DNA of 64,000 nucleotides from Bacilli bacterium (GCA_017460175.1 JAFUBO010000005.1:147082-211081); one strand, 5' to 3'; numbered from the stretch's first letter, positions 28,917 through 38,498 are shown. Numbers and translations are program-made. Notes: generated from the letters alone by a model not told the origin.

Positions 28917-29595
28917 AAAAACTTATGTTTATAAAATGAATTTAATTCCAGCTAATGTATTAAGTATAGCAATACTTATATTATGTTCGGTTTTAGCAAT
29001 CTTTTTTGGAATTAATATATTCCAATTTAATAATTGGTTTTTAGTATTTTTACTTATGATTTTATATTTAATGTTACATGAATTAATACATGGAGTTGGT
29101 TATTTTTTAGGAGGTACTAAACGTAAGTATATTACTTATGGAATAGAACTTGAAAAGGGTATATTTTATGCTATGGCATATAGTAAATTAACTAAAAAAA
29201 ATATACTTATTTCTCTACAAATGCCTTTCATGGTTATAGGTGTAATTACGTTTATAATTGGAATTATATTTAATATTCCTATCTTAGTATTTTTATCTAT
29301 AGTAAATATAAGTGGTGCTTCTATGGATTTGGCTATGTTTATATATTTTTTAAGATTACCTAAGGACTTTACTTATAGTGAGAGTGGTAATCCAGATGAA
29401 TTTGTAATTATATCAGGTGAAGATTTAACTAAAAAGAAAAGTATATTTTTAAAGCAAGTTGAAGTTAGAGATTATAATGAAAAAGATTTTGAATTTAATA
29501 ATCTTAAAAAAATTAAGATTACTAAGATTTCTATAATTATATTAATATTATTTTTATTATTGGGTTTAATTACTACAATACTAAGTAAAGTGTAA
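28900..29595 (+). CDS. DUF3267 putative zinc metallopeptidase, membrane protein
   Basis: 231 residues, four to five membrane segments. LMLHELIHGVGYFLGGT contains HExxH, as in DUF3267 (putative zincin peptidase). A second conserved block is NISGASMDLAMFIYFLRLP. The soluble segment SGEDLTKKKSIFLKQVEVRDY precedes a terminal membrane helix. Substrate unknown. Starts inside the phosphohexomutase gene with AGAGGTG, so translation is coupled. Confidence 0.8.
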   Translation: MKKTNKKTYVYKMNLIPANVLSIAILILCSVLAIFFGINIFQFNNWFLVFLLMILYLMLHELIHGVGYFLGGTKRKYITYGIELEKGIFYAMAYSKLTKKNILISLQMPFMVIGVITFIIGIIFNIPILVFLSIVNISGASMDLAMFIYFLRLPKDFTYSESGNPDEFVIISGEDLTKKKSIFLKQVEVRDYNEKDFEFNNLKKIKITKISIIILILFLLLGLITTILSKV

Positions 29596-29597
29596 AG

Positions 29598-29632
29598 TTA
29601 TTGTTTCTTTATAGAAATAATTCTTTTTTTTT
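29598..29632 (+). terminator. Intrinsic terminator
   Basis: TTATTGTTTCT pairs imperfectly with AGAAATAA (one bulge), followed by a nine-T tract that ends in TGATATATT, a likely extended -10 of helD. Confidence 0.65.
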
Positions 29633-29663
29633 GATATATTTATATAGATTGTAGGGTGAAGTT

Positions 29664-31697
29664 ATGCCAATTAGTGATATAGAATTAAAAAAAGAAAAAA
29701 AGATACTTGATAAGGTTAATATTCTTCTTAATGAAACATTTGATAATTTAGCTAAGGATGTAAAAATAGGAGAAGAAGATTTAATAGAATTTAAAAAAAT
29801 GGTATGGGCAGATGCGAATAGTTTTGATTCTGGAGAAATAACACAAGTTAAAGCTACTACGGAGTTAGAAGCAGATAAATTTTTTCGTAAACAAGATTAT
29901 TTAAAAAGACTAAAAATGATTAAAACTAAACCATATTTTGCTTCTATAGTATTTAAAGATGGAAAAGATAATTCAATTTATAATATTTATATGTCTTTAA
30001 CATATTTAAAGGATAAGGATTCTAATAATATTTTATATGATTGGAGAAGCCCTATATGTAGTTTATTTTATGATTATGAAACAGGTCCATGTAGTTATAC
30101 TGCTCCTGGTGGGGTTTACAGTGGTGAATTAAAAAGAAAAAGGCAGTATAAAATAGAGAATAATAAATTATTAGGTGTATTTGATAATTCTTTAAATATT
30201 GATGATGAAGTACTACAAGATGTTTTATCACGTGAATCAGATGAAAAAATGAAGCAAGTAGTTAATACTATTCAACAAGAACAGAATCAAGTAATAAGAA
30301 ATTTAGATGATAATAATTTAATTGTTCAAGGTATTGCGGGATCTGGTAAAACTACAGTGGCACTTCATAGGATAGCTTTTTTACTTTATCGTTTAGATAA
30401 CTTGAATAGTAATAATATTTTGATATTTTCACCTAATAATATATTTACTGATTATATTTCAGAAGTATTGCCATCATTAGGAGAAGCTAATACTTTACAA
30501 ACTACTTTTGCAGATTATTTAGAAAATTTTATTACTGAATATAAGGGCGTAGAAGATTTTTCTGATTTTATTTCTAGATATTATTCTTATAGTGAAACAT
30601 TTCCAGAATTAGTTGAGTATAAGCAAAGTGATAAAATTATAGATGATTTAGATGCTTTTATAGATAATTTTATTGATGGTTGTTGTTTTACAGATTCATT
30701 TAATGAATCTGATAAGTATTACATTATTAAAGATGATTTAAATTATATGTTACATGATAGATATGATAGATTACCTTTATTTGAAAGAATGGAAGAAATT
30801 GCAGATAAATTGAGTTCTAATAATTATAAGGGTAGTTCAAAAAAGAAAGCAACTTATTTAAAATTAATGTATGAAAATTGTAATTTTAAACATGATTTGA
30901 AAGAAATATTAAAAGAGTTTTATTTATCAGAGTTTTGTAGGTTTAAATTAGAAGATAAAGATATTAATAAGTTTTTAGATAAAGATATTATTAATTATGA
31001 GGATGCTTTAGTATTTGCTTATTTAAAAGGTAGATTAGAGGGGTTTATTTATGATGGTGTTATTCGTCAAGTAGTAATTGATGAAGCACAAGATTATAAT
31101 AGATTACAATATATTATTATCAATGAAATATTTAAAAAAGCAGATTTTACTATATTAGGTGATATTAATCAAAATATTAATCCATATTATCATTATGATT
31201 CATTAGAAGAGCTTAGTGATTTATTTAAGGGTGATACTAAATATTTAGAATTATTAAAGACATATAGATCATCTCCTGAAATAATTAATTATACTAATAA
31301 GATACTAAATCTTAATCATGTTAATGCGATAAGAAAGACTAATAATAAACCAGTTGTTGTCAGAAAAGATATTTTAGATATAAAAAATAGTATTGTTAAT
31401 GATATTAAAGAATTGATGAATAAATATAAAAGTTGTGCTGTCATTACTAAAGATATGAAAGAAGCAAATAATTTATATGAATTAATAAAAGATGAAGTAG
31501 ATATTTCATTAGTAGATCATAATACTAAGAGTTTTAATAAGAAATTAGTAATACTTCCAGCTTATGTTTCTAAAGGATTAGAATTTGATAGTGTAATTGT
31601 TTATAATAATAGAAATAATTCATATAAATTAAATGAGAGAAATTTACTTTATGTTGCATGTACTAGAAGTCAACATGAATTATATATTTATAATTAA
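29664..31697 (+). CDS. helD: HelD-like RNA polymerase-recycling helicase
   Basis: 677 residues. The N-terminal coiled-coil region (LKKEKKILDKVNILLNETFD) and the ILYDWRSPICSLFYDY block are typical of HelD. Walker A GIAGSGKTTVALHR, Walker B VVIDEAQDY, LLKTYRSSPEI and VSKGLEFDSVIV/LLYVACTRSQHEL are superfamily 1 motifs. HelD removes stalled RNA polymerase from DNA rather than unwinding duplexes. Monocistronic. Confidence 0.92.
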   Translation: MPISDIELKKEKKILDKVNILLNETFDNLAKDVKIGEEDLIEFKKMVWADANSFDSGEITQVKATTELEADKFFRKQDYLKRLKMIKTKPYFASIVFKDGKDNSIYNIYMSLTYLKDKDSNNILYDWRSPICSLFYDYETGPCSYTAPGGVYSGELKRKRQYKIENNKLLGVFDNSLNIDDEVLQDVLSRESDEKMKQVVNTIQQEQNQVIRNLDDNNLIVQGIAGSGKTTVALHRIAFLLYRLDNLNSNNILIFSPNNIFTDYISEVLPSLGEANTLQTTFADYLENFITEYKGVEDFSDFISRYYSYSETFPELVEYKQSDKIIDDLDAFIDNFIDGCCFTDSFNESDKYYIIKDDLNYMLHDRYDRLPLFERMEEIADKLSSNNYKGSSKKKATYLKLMYENCNFKHDLKEILKEFYLSEFCRFKLEDKDINKFLDKDIINYEDALVFAYLKGRLEGFIYDGVIRQVVIDEAQDYNRLQYIIINEIFKKADFTILGDINQNINPYYHYDSLEELSDLFKGDTKYLELLKTYRSSPEIINYTNKILNLNHVNAIRKTNNKPVVVRKDILDIKNSIVNDIKELMNKYKSCAVITKDMKEANNLYELIKDEVDISLVDHNTKSFNKKLVILPAYVSKGLEFDSVIVYNNRNNSYKLNERNLLYVACTRSQHELYIYN

Positions 31698-31761
31698 TTA
31701 AAAATTTACTTGTTTCTTTTGTATATCTATGTTAGTATATTTTTTACTAAATGGAGGATTT

Positions 31762-32331
31762 ATGGTAAAAGCAGAGGAAAGAGTTAATAATTTTATTAAT
31801 GAAATTAAAGATGTAATTGGGGAAGATAAAACTAATATAATAAAAGAAAGTTATGAGTTAATTAAATCTAACGTTTGTGAAGATTTATACATGGATATTG
31901 TCTCAGTAGGAGTTACTTTTGCTTTAGGTGGTGGAGAAGTAACTATGGATAATATAATTAGGGAAGTAAATGAAGCATTAGGTATAAAGGAAAATAATCC
32001 TGAACTAGTATCTTTAAGATCTTTAAATGATAAAGATGCTATTGGAATTGATGAAGTTAGAAAGAATGCGATAGGACAAATAGTTGAAAGATTAAAAACT
32101 TCTAGAGATTTAAAGAATGCAATATTTTTAGATATCTTAAATGGTGAAAATATTTCGTTAGTTGCTAAAAAATATAGATTAACTCAAGAACAAATAAGAA
32201 ATATATATGAGGAAAGATTAGGTTTTATTGAAAGTATAATGGTAGTTGACCATAATATCTTAATTAAAGATATTGAATCTAGAGAACCTATTAAATCTAA
32301 TATTAAAATAGTTACAGATTCTAAAAAGTAA
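31762..32331 (+). CDS. Hypothetical protein with a helix-turn-helix-like segment
   Basis: 189 residues from ATG 31762 (TGGAGG upstream); the frame's earlier ATG at 31729 lacks a site. Mostly helical. ISLVAKKYRLTQEQIRNIYEERL at about 142-164 looks like a sigma region 4-type or generic HTH. No close family is recognised. Its 3' end overlaps the convergent flippase gene by 11 bases. Confidence 0.6.
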   Translation: MVKAEERVNNFINEIKDVIGEDKTNIIKESYELIKSNVCEDLYMDIVSVGVTFALGGGEVTMDNIIREVNEALGIKENNPELVSLRSLNDKDAIGIDEVRKNAIGQIVERLKTSRDLKNAIFLDILNGENISLVAKKYRLTQEQIRNIYEERLGFIESIMVVDHNILIKDIESREPIKSNIKIVTDSKK

Positions 32332-33610
32332 GATGTTTTCTTACTTTTTTTATTTGATAAAAAGTTGTCACTATTATATTCATAGCAATGGCAATGATAA
32401 GAGAATATAAACCTATTTTTAAAGTAGAAAATATAATTAAAGATAATGTTCTTACAATAGTACCTAGAAGAGTAGAAATCATATTATCTTGACTTTTCCC
32501 TATAGCATCTAAAATACTAGATAAAGGTGATTGAATATATTGAAGTAAACATATAGGAGCGAGTATTCTAGTGTAAGTAATACCTTCATTAGTATGATAA
32601 ATTGTATTTAGAAAAAAATTTGGATTAATTATTAATATTATTGTTACAGGTAGTCCTATAAGTAATGATAATGCTATTGCTAATTTAACTTTTCTTTTAA
32701 TGGTTTTAATATTTTTATTTACATAATCATTTGATATCACTGGAAGTAGTGCTTGAGAGATGGCTAATGTAAAAAATGAAGGTAAAAGAATTAATGGAAT
32801 AACAAATCCAGAAATAATACCATATTCTTTAGTAATAAAATCTAATGAATAATTATTTAATAAAAAAGTTGTTAGAATGATTGGTTCGAAGAAGAATCCT
32901 ATACTTCCTATTAATTTACTTGCAGTATTAGGTATACTTATTTTTAAACTATCTTTTATATATATTTTATTTGGTTTGAGATCTTTTTTTGTTATTTTAA
33001 TATTTTTAGGTAAGAATAAAAGTAAAATTAGAGTAGATGCTATTTCACTAATAATATTTATTAAAATTAGAAAACATACTACGTATTTTAATCCCAATGG
33101 TTTAAATATAGGAATTAGAGTGATAATTATTATTAATCTTACTAAGTCTTCTACAATATTTGAAATAACATGTGGAAGCATTTTTTCTTTTCCAAAAAAG
33201 TAACTTCTACATACAGCAGATATTGTAGTAAAAGGTATTACTAAAGCCATTGATAAGATACTTATATATGTATCTTTATTATGTAATAATTTTATACTAA
33301 TTATTGGTGATAATAACACTATTAATATAATTAATAATATATTTATTAATATTAGTAATGGGAGTAGTGAAAAAATTAGTTTTTTATTATTTCTTTTATT
33401 TTCAGATATTAATTTAGATAAAGCAAGAGGTATACCAAATTGACTAAGACTAATTAAAAGCATAAAAGTAGGTAGTATAAGCATATATGTGCCTAAACCT
33501 TCACTGCCTATTTCACGAGCCATAATTATTTTAATAATCATACCTAATATTTTAGTAAGTATTCCTCCAATTAACAAAATTATAGTCGATTTAATAAATT
33601 TTTCTTTCAT
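32321..33610 (-). CDS. Polysaccharide/lipid flippase of the SpoVB (MOP) family
   Basis: 429 residues from the ATG ending at 33608. About 12 hydrophobic segments. STIILLIGGILTKILGMIIKIIMAREIG and EGLGTYMLILPTFMLLISLSQFGIPLALSKLI match the N-terminus of SpoVB/YtgP-type MOP exporters, implicated in lipid II or polysaccharide export. SpoVB itself is a sporulation (cortex) protein, and several other sporulation genes occur in this window, but vegetative YtgP-like function is equally possible. No Shine-Dalgarno motif precedes either this ATG or the TTG 39 bases upstream. Confidence 0.85.
   Translation of the reverse strand: MKEKFIKSTIILLIGGILTKILGMIIKIIMAREIGSEGLGTYMLILPTFMLLISLSQFGIPLALSKLISENKRNNKKLIFSLLPLLILINILLIILIVLLSPIISIKLLHNKDTYISILSMALVIPFTTISAVCRSYFFGKEKMLPHVISNIVEDLVRLIIIITLIPIFKPLGLKYVVCFLILINIISEIASTLILLLFLPKNIKITKKDLKPNKIYIKDSLKISIPNTASKLIGSIGFFFEPIILTTFLLNNYSLDFITKEYGIISGFVIPLILLPSFFTLAISQALLPVISNDYVNKNIKTIKRKVKLAIALSLLIGLPVTIILIINPNFFLNTIYHTNEGITYTRILAPICLLQYIQSPLSSILDAIGKSQDNMISTLLGTIVRTLSLIIFSTLKIGLYSLIIAIAMNIIVTTFYQIKKVRKHLTF
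32323..32350. terminator. Bidirectional intrinsic terminator
   Basis: AAAAAGTAAG (32323-32332) / CTTACTTTTTT (32340-32350) at the overlapping 3' ends of two convergent genes. Confidence 0.85.
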
Positions 33611-33629
33611 ATTAAATTTTATGAAAAAA

Positions 33630-33638
33630 AGTATATCA
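33630..33638 (-). promoter_or_regulatory. Extended -10 promoter of the flippase gene
   Basis: On the minus strand TGATATACT (TGn plus TATACT). Transcription would start around 33623, only about 13 bases before the ATG, leaving a leader without a ribosome binding site. Confidence 0.45.
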
Positions 33639-33677
33639 ATATTATTCAAAATATGATATCATGATTTTGGTAATAGG

Positions 33678-33695
33678 ATTGTCGATAATTGTCGA
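33678..33695. repeat. Two ATTGTCGA octamers at 10-bp spacing
   Basis: ATTGTCGA at 33678-33685 and 33688-33695, in the intergenic region between divergent genes. One helical turn apart, and relatively CG-rich for this DNA. Candidate binding site of a transcription regulator. Confidence 0.4.
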
Positions 33696-33805
33696 CTCGA
33701 ACATATATAAGAATTTGTAAAAATGATTGTAAATAGTAAAATAAAATAATTGTTTAGTAAACTCAAAATGATTAGTTATGATAAACTAGAATAGAGGTGG
33801 ACAAA

Positions 33806-34702
33806 ATGGAGTTAGTTGAATTTTTAACATCAAAGGAAATTATTGTTGTCTATATCGTTGCAGCAGTAGCATGTCTTTTATGTTTTATAATTTATTTAGT
33901 TGAGAAAAATAATGATAGAGCAAGAAAAAAACACAATACAAGGGAATTAAACAAGTTAGTTGAACAAATAAAAGAAAAGACTGAAGTAGAAGAAAATAAG
34001 GAAGTTTATCAAGAACCTCTTATTGAGACAGTTGTTGAAGAAAATGTAAATTCTTTAGATAATGTAGAAGAAGTTTCTGATGATTTATATAATACAATTC
34101 AATATGCGACAATAGAACCAAATATTGAACAAGCTAAAGAAGAATTACATAAAATTACAGAAGAATTAAAGGCTCAGGAAGAAATAAAAGAGGAAGTATT
34201 AGAAAATAGCAAATTAACTAGTTATGAAGAAGAACAAGAGTCAACTGCGATAATTAGTTTAGAAGAATTAGTTAAGAAAAGTAAAGAATTATATGAGGCA
34301 AATGAATTAACTCAATATTCTGATGAAGGTAATGAACCAATTAGTATATCTGAACTTGAAGAAAGAACTGGTAAAGAAGTTAGTAATATAACTGATACAT
34401 TTATTATTGAAAATGTAGTTCCTAAAGAAGAATTAATTGAAGATGGTGAACCTGTTATTCTTGAGACTAACAAAGTTGTATTAGATGATTTTAATACTAT
34501 TAAAGTAGAAAAAGATAATGAAAATAAAGTATTTAAAAATAGTCCTTTTATATCTCCAATTTATGGAATTGAAAAACAAGAAGTATCTTCAAATGATTTA
34601 GAACTTGAAAATACTGCTGACTATGATAAGTTGGATCAAGAAATTAAGAAAACTAATGAATTCTTAATGACATTAAGGGAATTACAACAGAAATTAGATT
34701 AA
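33806..34702 (+). CDS. Membrane-anchored acidic, low-complexity protein
   Basis: 298 residues from ATG 33806 (AGAGGTGG). One N-terminal membrane helix, about residues 10-32 (IIVVYIVAAVACLLCFIIYLV), then a cytoplasmic basic stretch (NNDRARKKHN) and a long Glu-rich, probably coiled or disordered region. A hydrophobic motif FKNSPFISPIYGIEK near 250 stands out from the acidic background and could be a docking motif; a short coiled coil ends the chain. The topology is reminiscent of membrane-tethered division proteins, but no homology is claimed. Confidence 0.65.
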   Translation: MELVEFLTSKEIIVVYIVAAVACLLCFIIYLVEKNNDRARKKHNTRELNKLVEQIKEKTEVEENKEVYQEPLIETVVEENVNSLDNVEEVSDDLYNTIQYATIEPNIEQAKEELHKITEELKAQEEIKEEVLENSKLTSYEEEQESTAIISLEELVKKSKELYEANELTQYSDEGNEPISISELEERTGKEVSNITDTFIIENVVPKEELIEDGEPVILETNKVVLDDFNTIKVEKDNENKVFKNSPFISPIYGIEKQEVSSNDLELENTADYDKLDQEIKKTNEFLMTLRELQQKLD

Positions 34703-34723
34703 GTGACTTAGTCACTTTTTTTG
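34701..34723 (+). terminator. Intrinsic terminator
   Basis: AAGTGAC-TTA-GTCACTT (34701-34717) followed by T5-7. Confidence 0.9.
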
Positions 34724-34744
34724 TTTGTATTTAGATTTTATTTA

Positions 34745-34753
34745 TGATATAAT
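34745..34753 (+). promoter_or_regulatory. Extended -10 promoter of mtaB
   Basis: TGATATAAT, 26 bases upstream of the mtaB start codon; AAAGAGGTG follows. Confidence 0.55.
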
Positions 34754-34778
34754 TTATACGCATAAAAGAGGTGTTCTG

Positions 34779-36050
34779 ATGAGAAGTGTAGGTGTACTTA
34801 CTTTAGGTTGTAAAGTTAATACTTATGAATCTGAATATATAATAAATGAATTAAAAAAAGCGGGCTATGAGATTAAAGATTTTGAAGATATATGTGATAT
34901 ATATATAATTAATACTTGTACTGTTACCAATAATAGTGATAGTAAATCTCGTAAAATGATTAGACAGGCTATAAGACGTAATCCTAATGCTTGTGTAGTG
35001 GCAATGGGTTGTTTTATTGCGGCTAATCCTGATATACAAATAGATGGACTGGATATAATTATTGGTAATAAAGATAAAAGTAAGATAGTAAGTATATTAG
35101 ATGAATATTTTAATAATAAAGAAATAATGAAATTAGAATATACAGGTAGATTAAAAGATTTTGAAGATATGTATATAAATAGTTTTCCTGGAAGAACAAG
35201 GGCTTTTGTTAAAATACAAGATGGTTGTGATAATTTCTGTACTTATTGTATTATTCCTTTTGTAAGGGGAAAATGTAGAAGTAAAGATGAGTCTAAAGTA
35301 ATTGAAGAAATTACTGATTTAGTAAATAATGGATATAAAGAGGTAGTTCTTACAGGAATTCATACAGGTAGTTATGGTGTTGATTTGGATACTACTTTTG
35401 CTGATTTATTGGAAAAACTTGTTAAAATAAAAGGACTTGAAAGATTAAGAATATCATCAATAGAAGTTACTGAATTAAATGAGGAAGTTTTAAATGTACT
35501 TAAAAATAGTAAAGTTTTAGTAGATCATTTGCATATACCTATACAAGCTGGTTCTAATGAGATTTTGAAAGCAATGAATAGAAAATATGATTTAGATTAT
35601 TTCTTTGATAAAATTAATGAAATTAGATCTATCAGACCCAATATATCTATTAGTACAGATGTTATTGTAGGTTTTCCTGGAGAAACAGAAGAATTATTTT
35701 TAAAAACAATTGATACATGTAGAAAAATAGAGTTTTCTAAATTACATGTATTTCCATATAGTGAAAGACGTGGTACTGCATCTAGTCGAATGAGTGCAAA
35801 AATAGATGAACATGAAAAAAAGGAAAGATCTAGAAGACTTATTGAAATATCTCATGAATTAGAAATTAATTATATGAATAAATTTATCGGAAAAGATGTT
35901 GAAGTTTTAATAGAAGAATATAAAGATGGATATAGTTATGGTCATACAGGAAACTTTTTATATGTTAAAATAAAAGGAGAAAAAGCTCATAATGAGATAG
36001 TTAATGTGGTTATTAAAGATATAGAATATCCATATGCAATAGGAGAATAA
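34779..36050 (+). CDS. mtaB: tRNA (N6-threonylcarbamoyladenosine-C2)-methylthiotransferase MtaB
   Basis: 423 residues from ATG 34779. Radical-SAM methylthiotransferase: N-terminal cysteines in TLGCKVNTYES, INTCTVTNNSD and AMGCFI (first 4Fe-4S), the radical SAM triad CDNFCTYCIIPFVRG, and a C-terminal TRAM domain. TLGCKVNTYE separates MtaB from MiaB. It makes ms2t6A37 in tRNAs reading ANN codons. Next gene recD2 starts one base after its stop. Confidence 0.95.
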   Translation: MRSVGVLTLGCKVNTYESEYIINELKKAGYEIKDFEDICDIYIINTCTVTNNSDSKSRKMIRQAIRRNPNACVVAMGCFIAANPDIQIDGLDIIIGNKDKSKIVSILDEYFNNKEIMKLEYTGRLKDFEDMYINSFPGRTRAFVKIQDGCDNFCTYCIIPFVRGKCRSKDESKVIEEITDLVNNGYKEVVLTGIHTGSYGVDLDTTFADLLEKLVKIKGLERLRISSIEVTELNEEVLNVLKNSKVLVDHLHIPIQAGSNEILKAMNRKYDLDYFFDKINEIRSIRPNISISTDVIVGFPGETEELFLKTIDTCRKIEFSKLHVFPYSERRGTASSRMSAKIDEHEKKERSRRLIEISHELEINYMNKFIGKDVEVLIEEYKDGYSYGHTGNFLYVKIKGEKAHNEIVNVVIKDIEYPYAIGE

Positions 36051-36051
36051 T

Positions 36052-38238
36052 ATGTATATAAAAGGAAATTATTCTAAAAGTATTTATGAAAATAGTACCG
36101 GTTATGTTATCGGTATTTTTAAAGTTAGTGATACAGATAGTGAAATTTTATCTGATTATATAGGTAAATCTATTACTTTTACTGGTTATTTTCATGAATT
36201 GAATAATATAGATACGTATATATTTTATGGTGAATTAGTAAATCATGAAAAATATGGAGAACAGTTTAGAGTAGATAGTTATGAAAGAATAAAACCCGAA
36301 GAAAAAGATTCTATATATGAATTTCTAACTAGTGGACTATTTAAAGGTATAGGAGATAAGAAAGCTAAAGCTATTGTTGATGCTTTAGGACGTGATACTT
36401 TAAAAATTATTTTAGAAAATCCTGATAATTTGATATTAATACCTAAGATAACGCAAAAAGATGTTAATATACTTCATTCTAAATTAAAAGAATATGAATC
36501 TAGTTATGAAGTAATTATGTATTTATCTGATTTAGGATTTAATACAAAAGATTCTATGATTGTATATAACTATTATAAAAATAAGACAAAAGATGTGATT
36601 AATAGTAATATATATCAGTTAATAGATGATATTAGTGATATTAATTTTAAAAAGATAGATCAAATAGCTTTAAATTCATTTGTAGAAAAAGATTCTTCTA
36701 TTAGAATAAAAGCTGCGATTATTTATATTATGAATGAGATTAGTAATACATATGGTCATTCTTATTACAAATATAATGAGTTATTAATGTTGTTACCTAA
36801 GGTGTTAGGATGTAATATTATTGAAGATAGTTTTGTATATGCTTTAAATGAATTAGAAAAAGATTTAAAAATTATAGTTAAAGAAGATAAGTATTATTTG
36901 ATGGATATGTATGAAGCAGAAACTTTAATTGTAAAAAGATTTAGGATGTTAAATAGTAAAGAGAATAAATCTTATAAAAAAATTAATAATAGTATTGATG
37001 ATTTAGAAAAATTTTTTAATATTAAATATAATCCTAATCAGAAAACTGCTATTAAAGAGAGTATTTTAAAAGATTTTTTAATAATAACTGGTGGTCCAGG
37101 TACTGGTAAAACTACTATTATTAAAGGAATATTAGAATTATATAGATTAATTAATAAATTATCATATGAAAAATTAAGTGAAAAAGTTGTACTTTTAGCA
37201 CCTACTGGTAGAGCTGCAAAAAGAATGAGTGAGGCTACTTTTTTTCCTGCTAGTACTATTCATAGATTCTTAAAATGGCAAAAGGAACAAAATAAGTTTC
37301 AAATAAATGAATATAATAAAAGTAAAGTAGAATTTGTAATAATAGATGAAGCAAGTATGATAGATACTTATTTAATGTCTAATTTATTAAAAGGAATTTC
37401 TGCTAATTGTAAAATTGTAATTGTTGGAGATGATCATCAATTGCCTTCAGTTGGACCTGGTGATGTATTACATGATTTAATTGAATCTAATATGTTAAAT
37501 GTAGTTAAATTAGAAGAGGCATATAGACAAGATGATGGGTCTAATATAATTAGTTTAGCTTATGATATTAGGAGAAAAATTATTGATGAAAGTCTATTTA
37601 ATGTAAAAGATGATCTTACTTTTATCAAATGTCTAGATAGTGAGGTTATTTCTAACATAATGGATATTTCTAATACTTATAAAGATCTAGATTATCATGA
37701 ATTTCAAATATTAGCTCCTATGTATAAGGGATTAAATGGAATAGATATTATTAATAATAAGGTTCAAAGCTTATATAATCCTAAAAGTAGTAATAAAAAA
37801 GAATATAGAGTAGGTGAAGTAGTATTTAGAGAAGGTGATAAAGTAATTCAACTTACTAATATGCCTGATGATAATGTATATAATGGAGATATTGGTATTA
37901 TCAGTAGAGTAGAAACATCTAAAAAGAAAGAAATATATATAGATTTTGATGGTAACGTTGTCAAATATACACCTTCTAATTTTAATAATTTTAGACTTGC
38001 ATACTCTATTAGTATTCATAAATCACAAGGTAGTGAATTTGATGTGGTAGTGATTCCTATAATAAAAGGTTATAGTAAAATGTTATATCAAAAACTTATT
38101 TATACTGCGGTAACAAGAACTAAAAAGAAATTATTTTTAATAGGAGATATAAATGCGCTTAAATATGCAGCTTCAAATGATTTAGATGATAATAGAAGAA
38201 CAACTATTAAAGATTATTTAATTAATGGTATAAATTAG
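36052..38238 (+). CDS. recD2: RecD2-type ATP-dependent DNA helicase
   Basis: 728 residues. N-terminal RecD2 domain with helix-hairpin-helix elements (GLFKGIGDKKAKAIVDALG), then Walker A ITGGPGTGKTTII, LLAPTGRAAKRMSEAT, Walker B FVIIDEASMIDT, GDDHQLPSVGPGDVLHD and EAYRQDDGSNI. SH3-like and motif VI segments follow, with LAYSISIHKSQGSEFDVVVI and YTAVTRTKKKLFLIGD near the end. 5'-3' superfamily 1B helicase in replication-fork repair and mismatch-repair modulation. Coupled to mtaB. Confidence 0.95.
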   Translation: MYIKGNYSKSIYENSTGYVIGIFKVSDTDSEILSDYIGKSITFTGYFHELNNIDTYIFYGELVNHEKYGEQFRVDSYERIKPEEKDSIYEFLTSGLFKGIGDKKAKAIVDALGRDTLKIILENPDNLILIPKITQKDVNILHSKLKEYESSYEVIMYLSDLGFNTKDSMIVYNYYKNKTKDVINSNIYQLIDDISDINFKKIDQIALNSFVEKDSSIRIKAAIIYIMNEISNTYGHSYYKYNELLMLLPKVLGCNIIEDSFVYALNELEKDLKIIVKEDKYYLMDMYEAETLIVKRFRMLNSKENKSYKKINNSIDDLEKFFNIKYNPNQKTAIKESILKDFLIITGGPGTGKTTIIKGILELYRLINKLSYEKLSEKVVLLAPTGRAAKRMSEATFFPASTIHRFLKWQKEQNKFQINEYNKSKVEFVIIDEASMIDTYLMSNLLKGISANCKIVIVGDDHQLPSVGPGDVLHDLIESNMLNVVKLEEAYRQDDGSNIISLAYDIRRKIIDESLFNVKDDLTFIKCLDSEVISNIMDISNTYKDLDYHEFQILAPMYKGLNGIDIINNKVQSLYNPKSSNKKEYRVGEVVFREGDKVIQLTNMPDDNVYNGDIGIISRVETSKKKEIYIDFDGNVVKYTPSNFNNFRLAYSISIHKSQGSEFDVVVIPIIKGYSKMLYQKLIYTAVTRTKKKLFLIGDINALKYAASNDLDDNRRTTIKDYLINGIN

Positions 38239-38273
38239 TAGTTTTTATTCATAATAACATTAGAGGTGATATT

Positions 38274-38426
38274 ATGAAAAAAACTGTTTCTATGGCATTG
38301 ATAGGAGGTATGGCAGTCGCAGGAATTATATATTTTATGAAAAATCCTGGGAAGTTTAAACTTATAAAAGATATGGAAGTAGATGCCATGAATAAAATGA
38401 ATCAACTTATGGATGATAATAAATAA
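38274..38426 (+). CDS. 50-residue membrane microprotein
   Basis: ATG 38274 preceded by GAGGTGAT at a good distance. Starts MKKTVSMALIGGMAVAGIIY: one Gly/Ala-rich membrane helix of about 18 residues, then a soluble basic-to-acidic tail FMKNPGKFKLIKDMEVDAMN with Met-rich amphipathic helix character. Stop at 38424 followed by a terminator. No family recognised; it resembles the layout of short YtxH-like single-pass proteins only superficially. Confidence 0.7.
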   Translation: MKKTVSMALIGGMAVAGIIYFMKNPGKFKLIKDMEVDAMNKMNQLMDDNK

Positions 38427-38447
38427 AGGGTCAATGACTCTTTTTTT
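38427..38447 (+). terminator. Intrinsic terminator after microprotein
   Basis: AGGGTC-AAT-GACTCT hairpin (one G-T pair) followed by T7. Confidence 0.8.
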
Positions 38448-38498
38448 ATTGATTAAAATTTGTTTTAAGAGTATAATGTACTTGTTTGGAGGTAGTAT

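Noticed and set aside
33696-33715. LexA-like half site CGAACATA in the divergent region
   Set aside because: The Bacillus LexA box needs CGAAC-N4-GTTCG symmetry. The second half is missing here.
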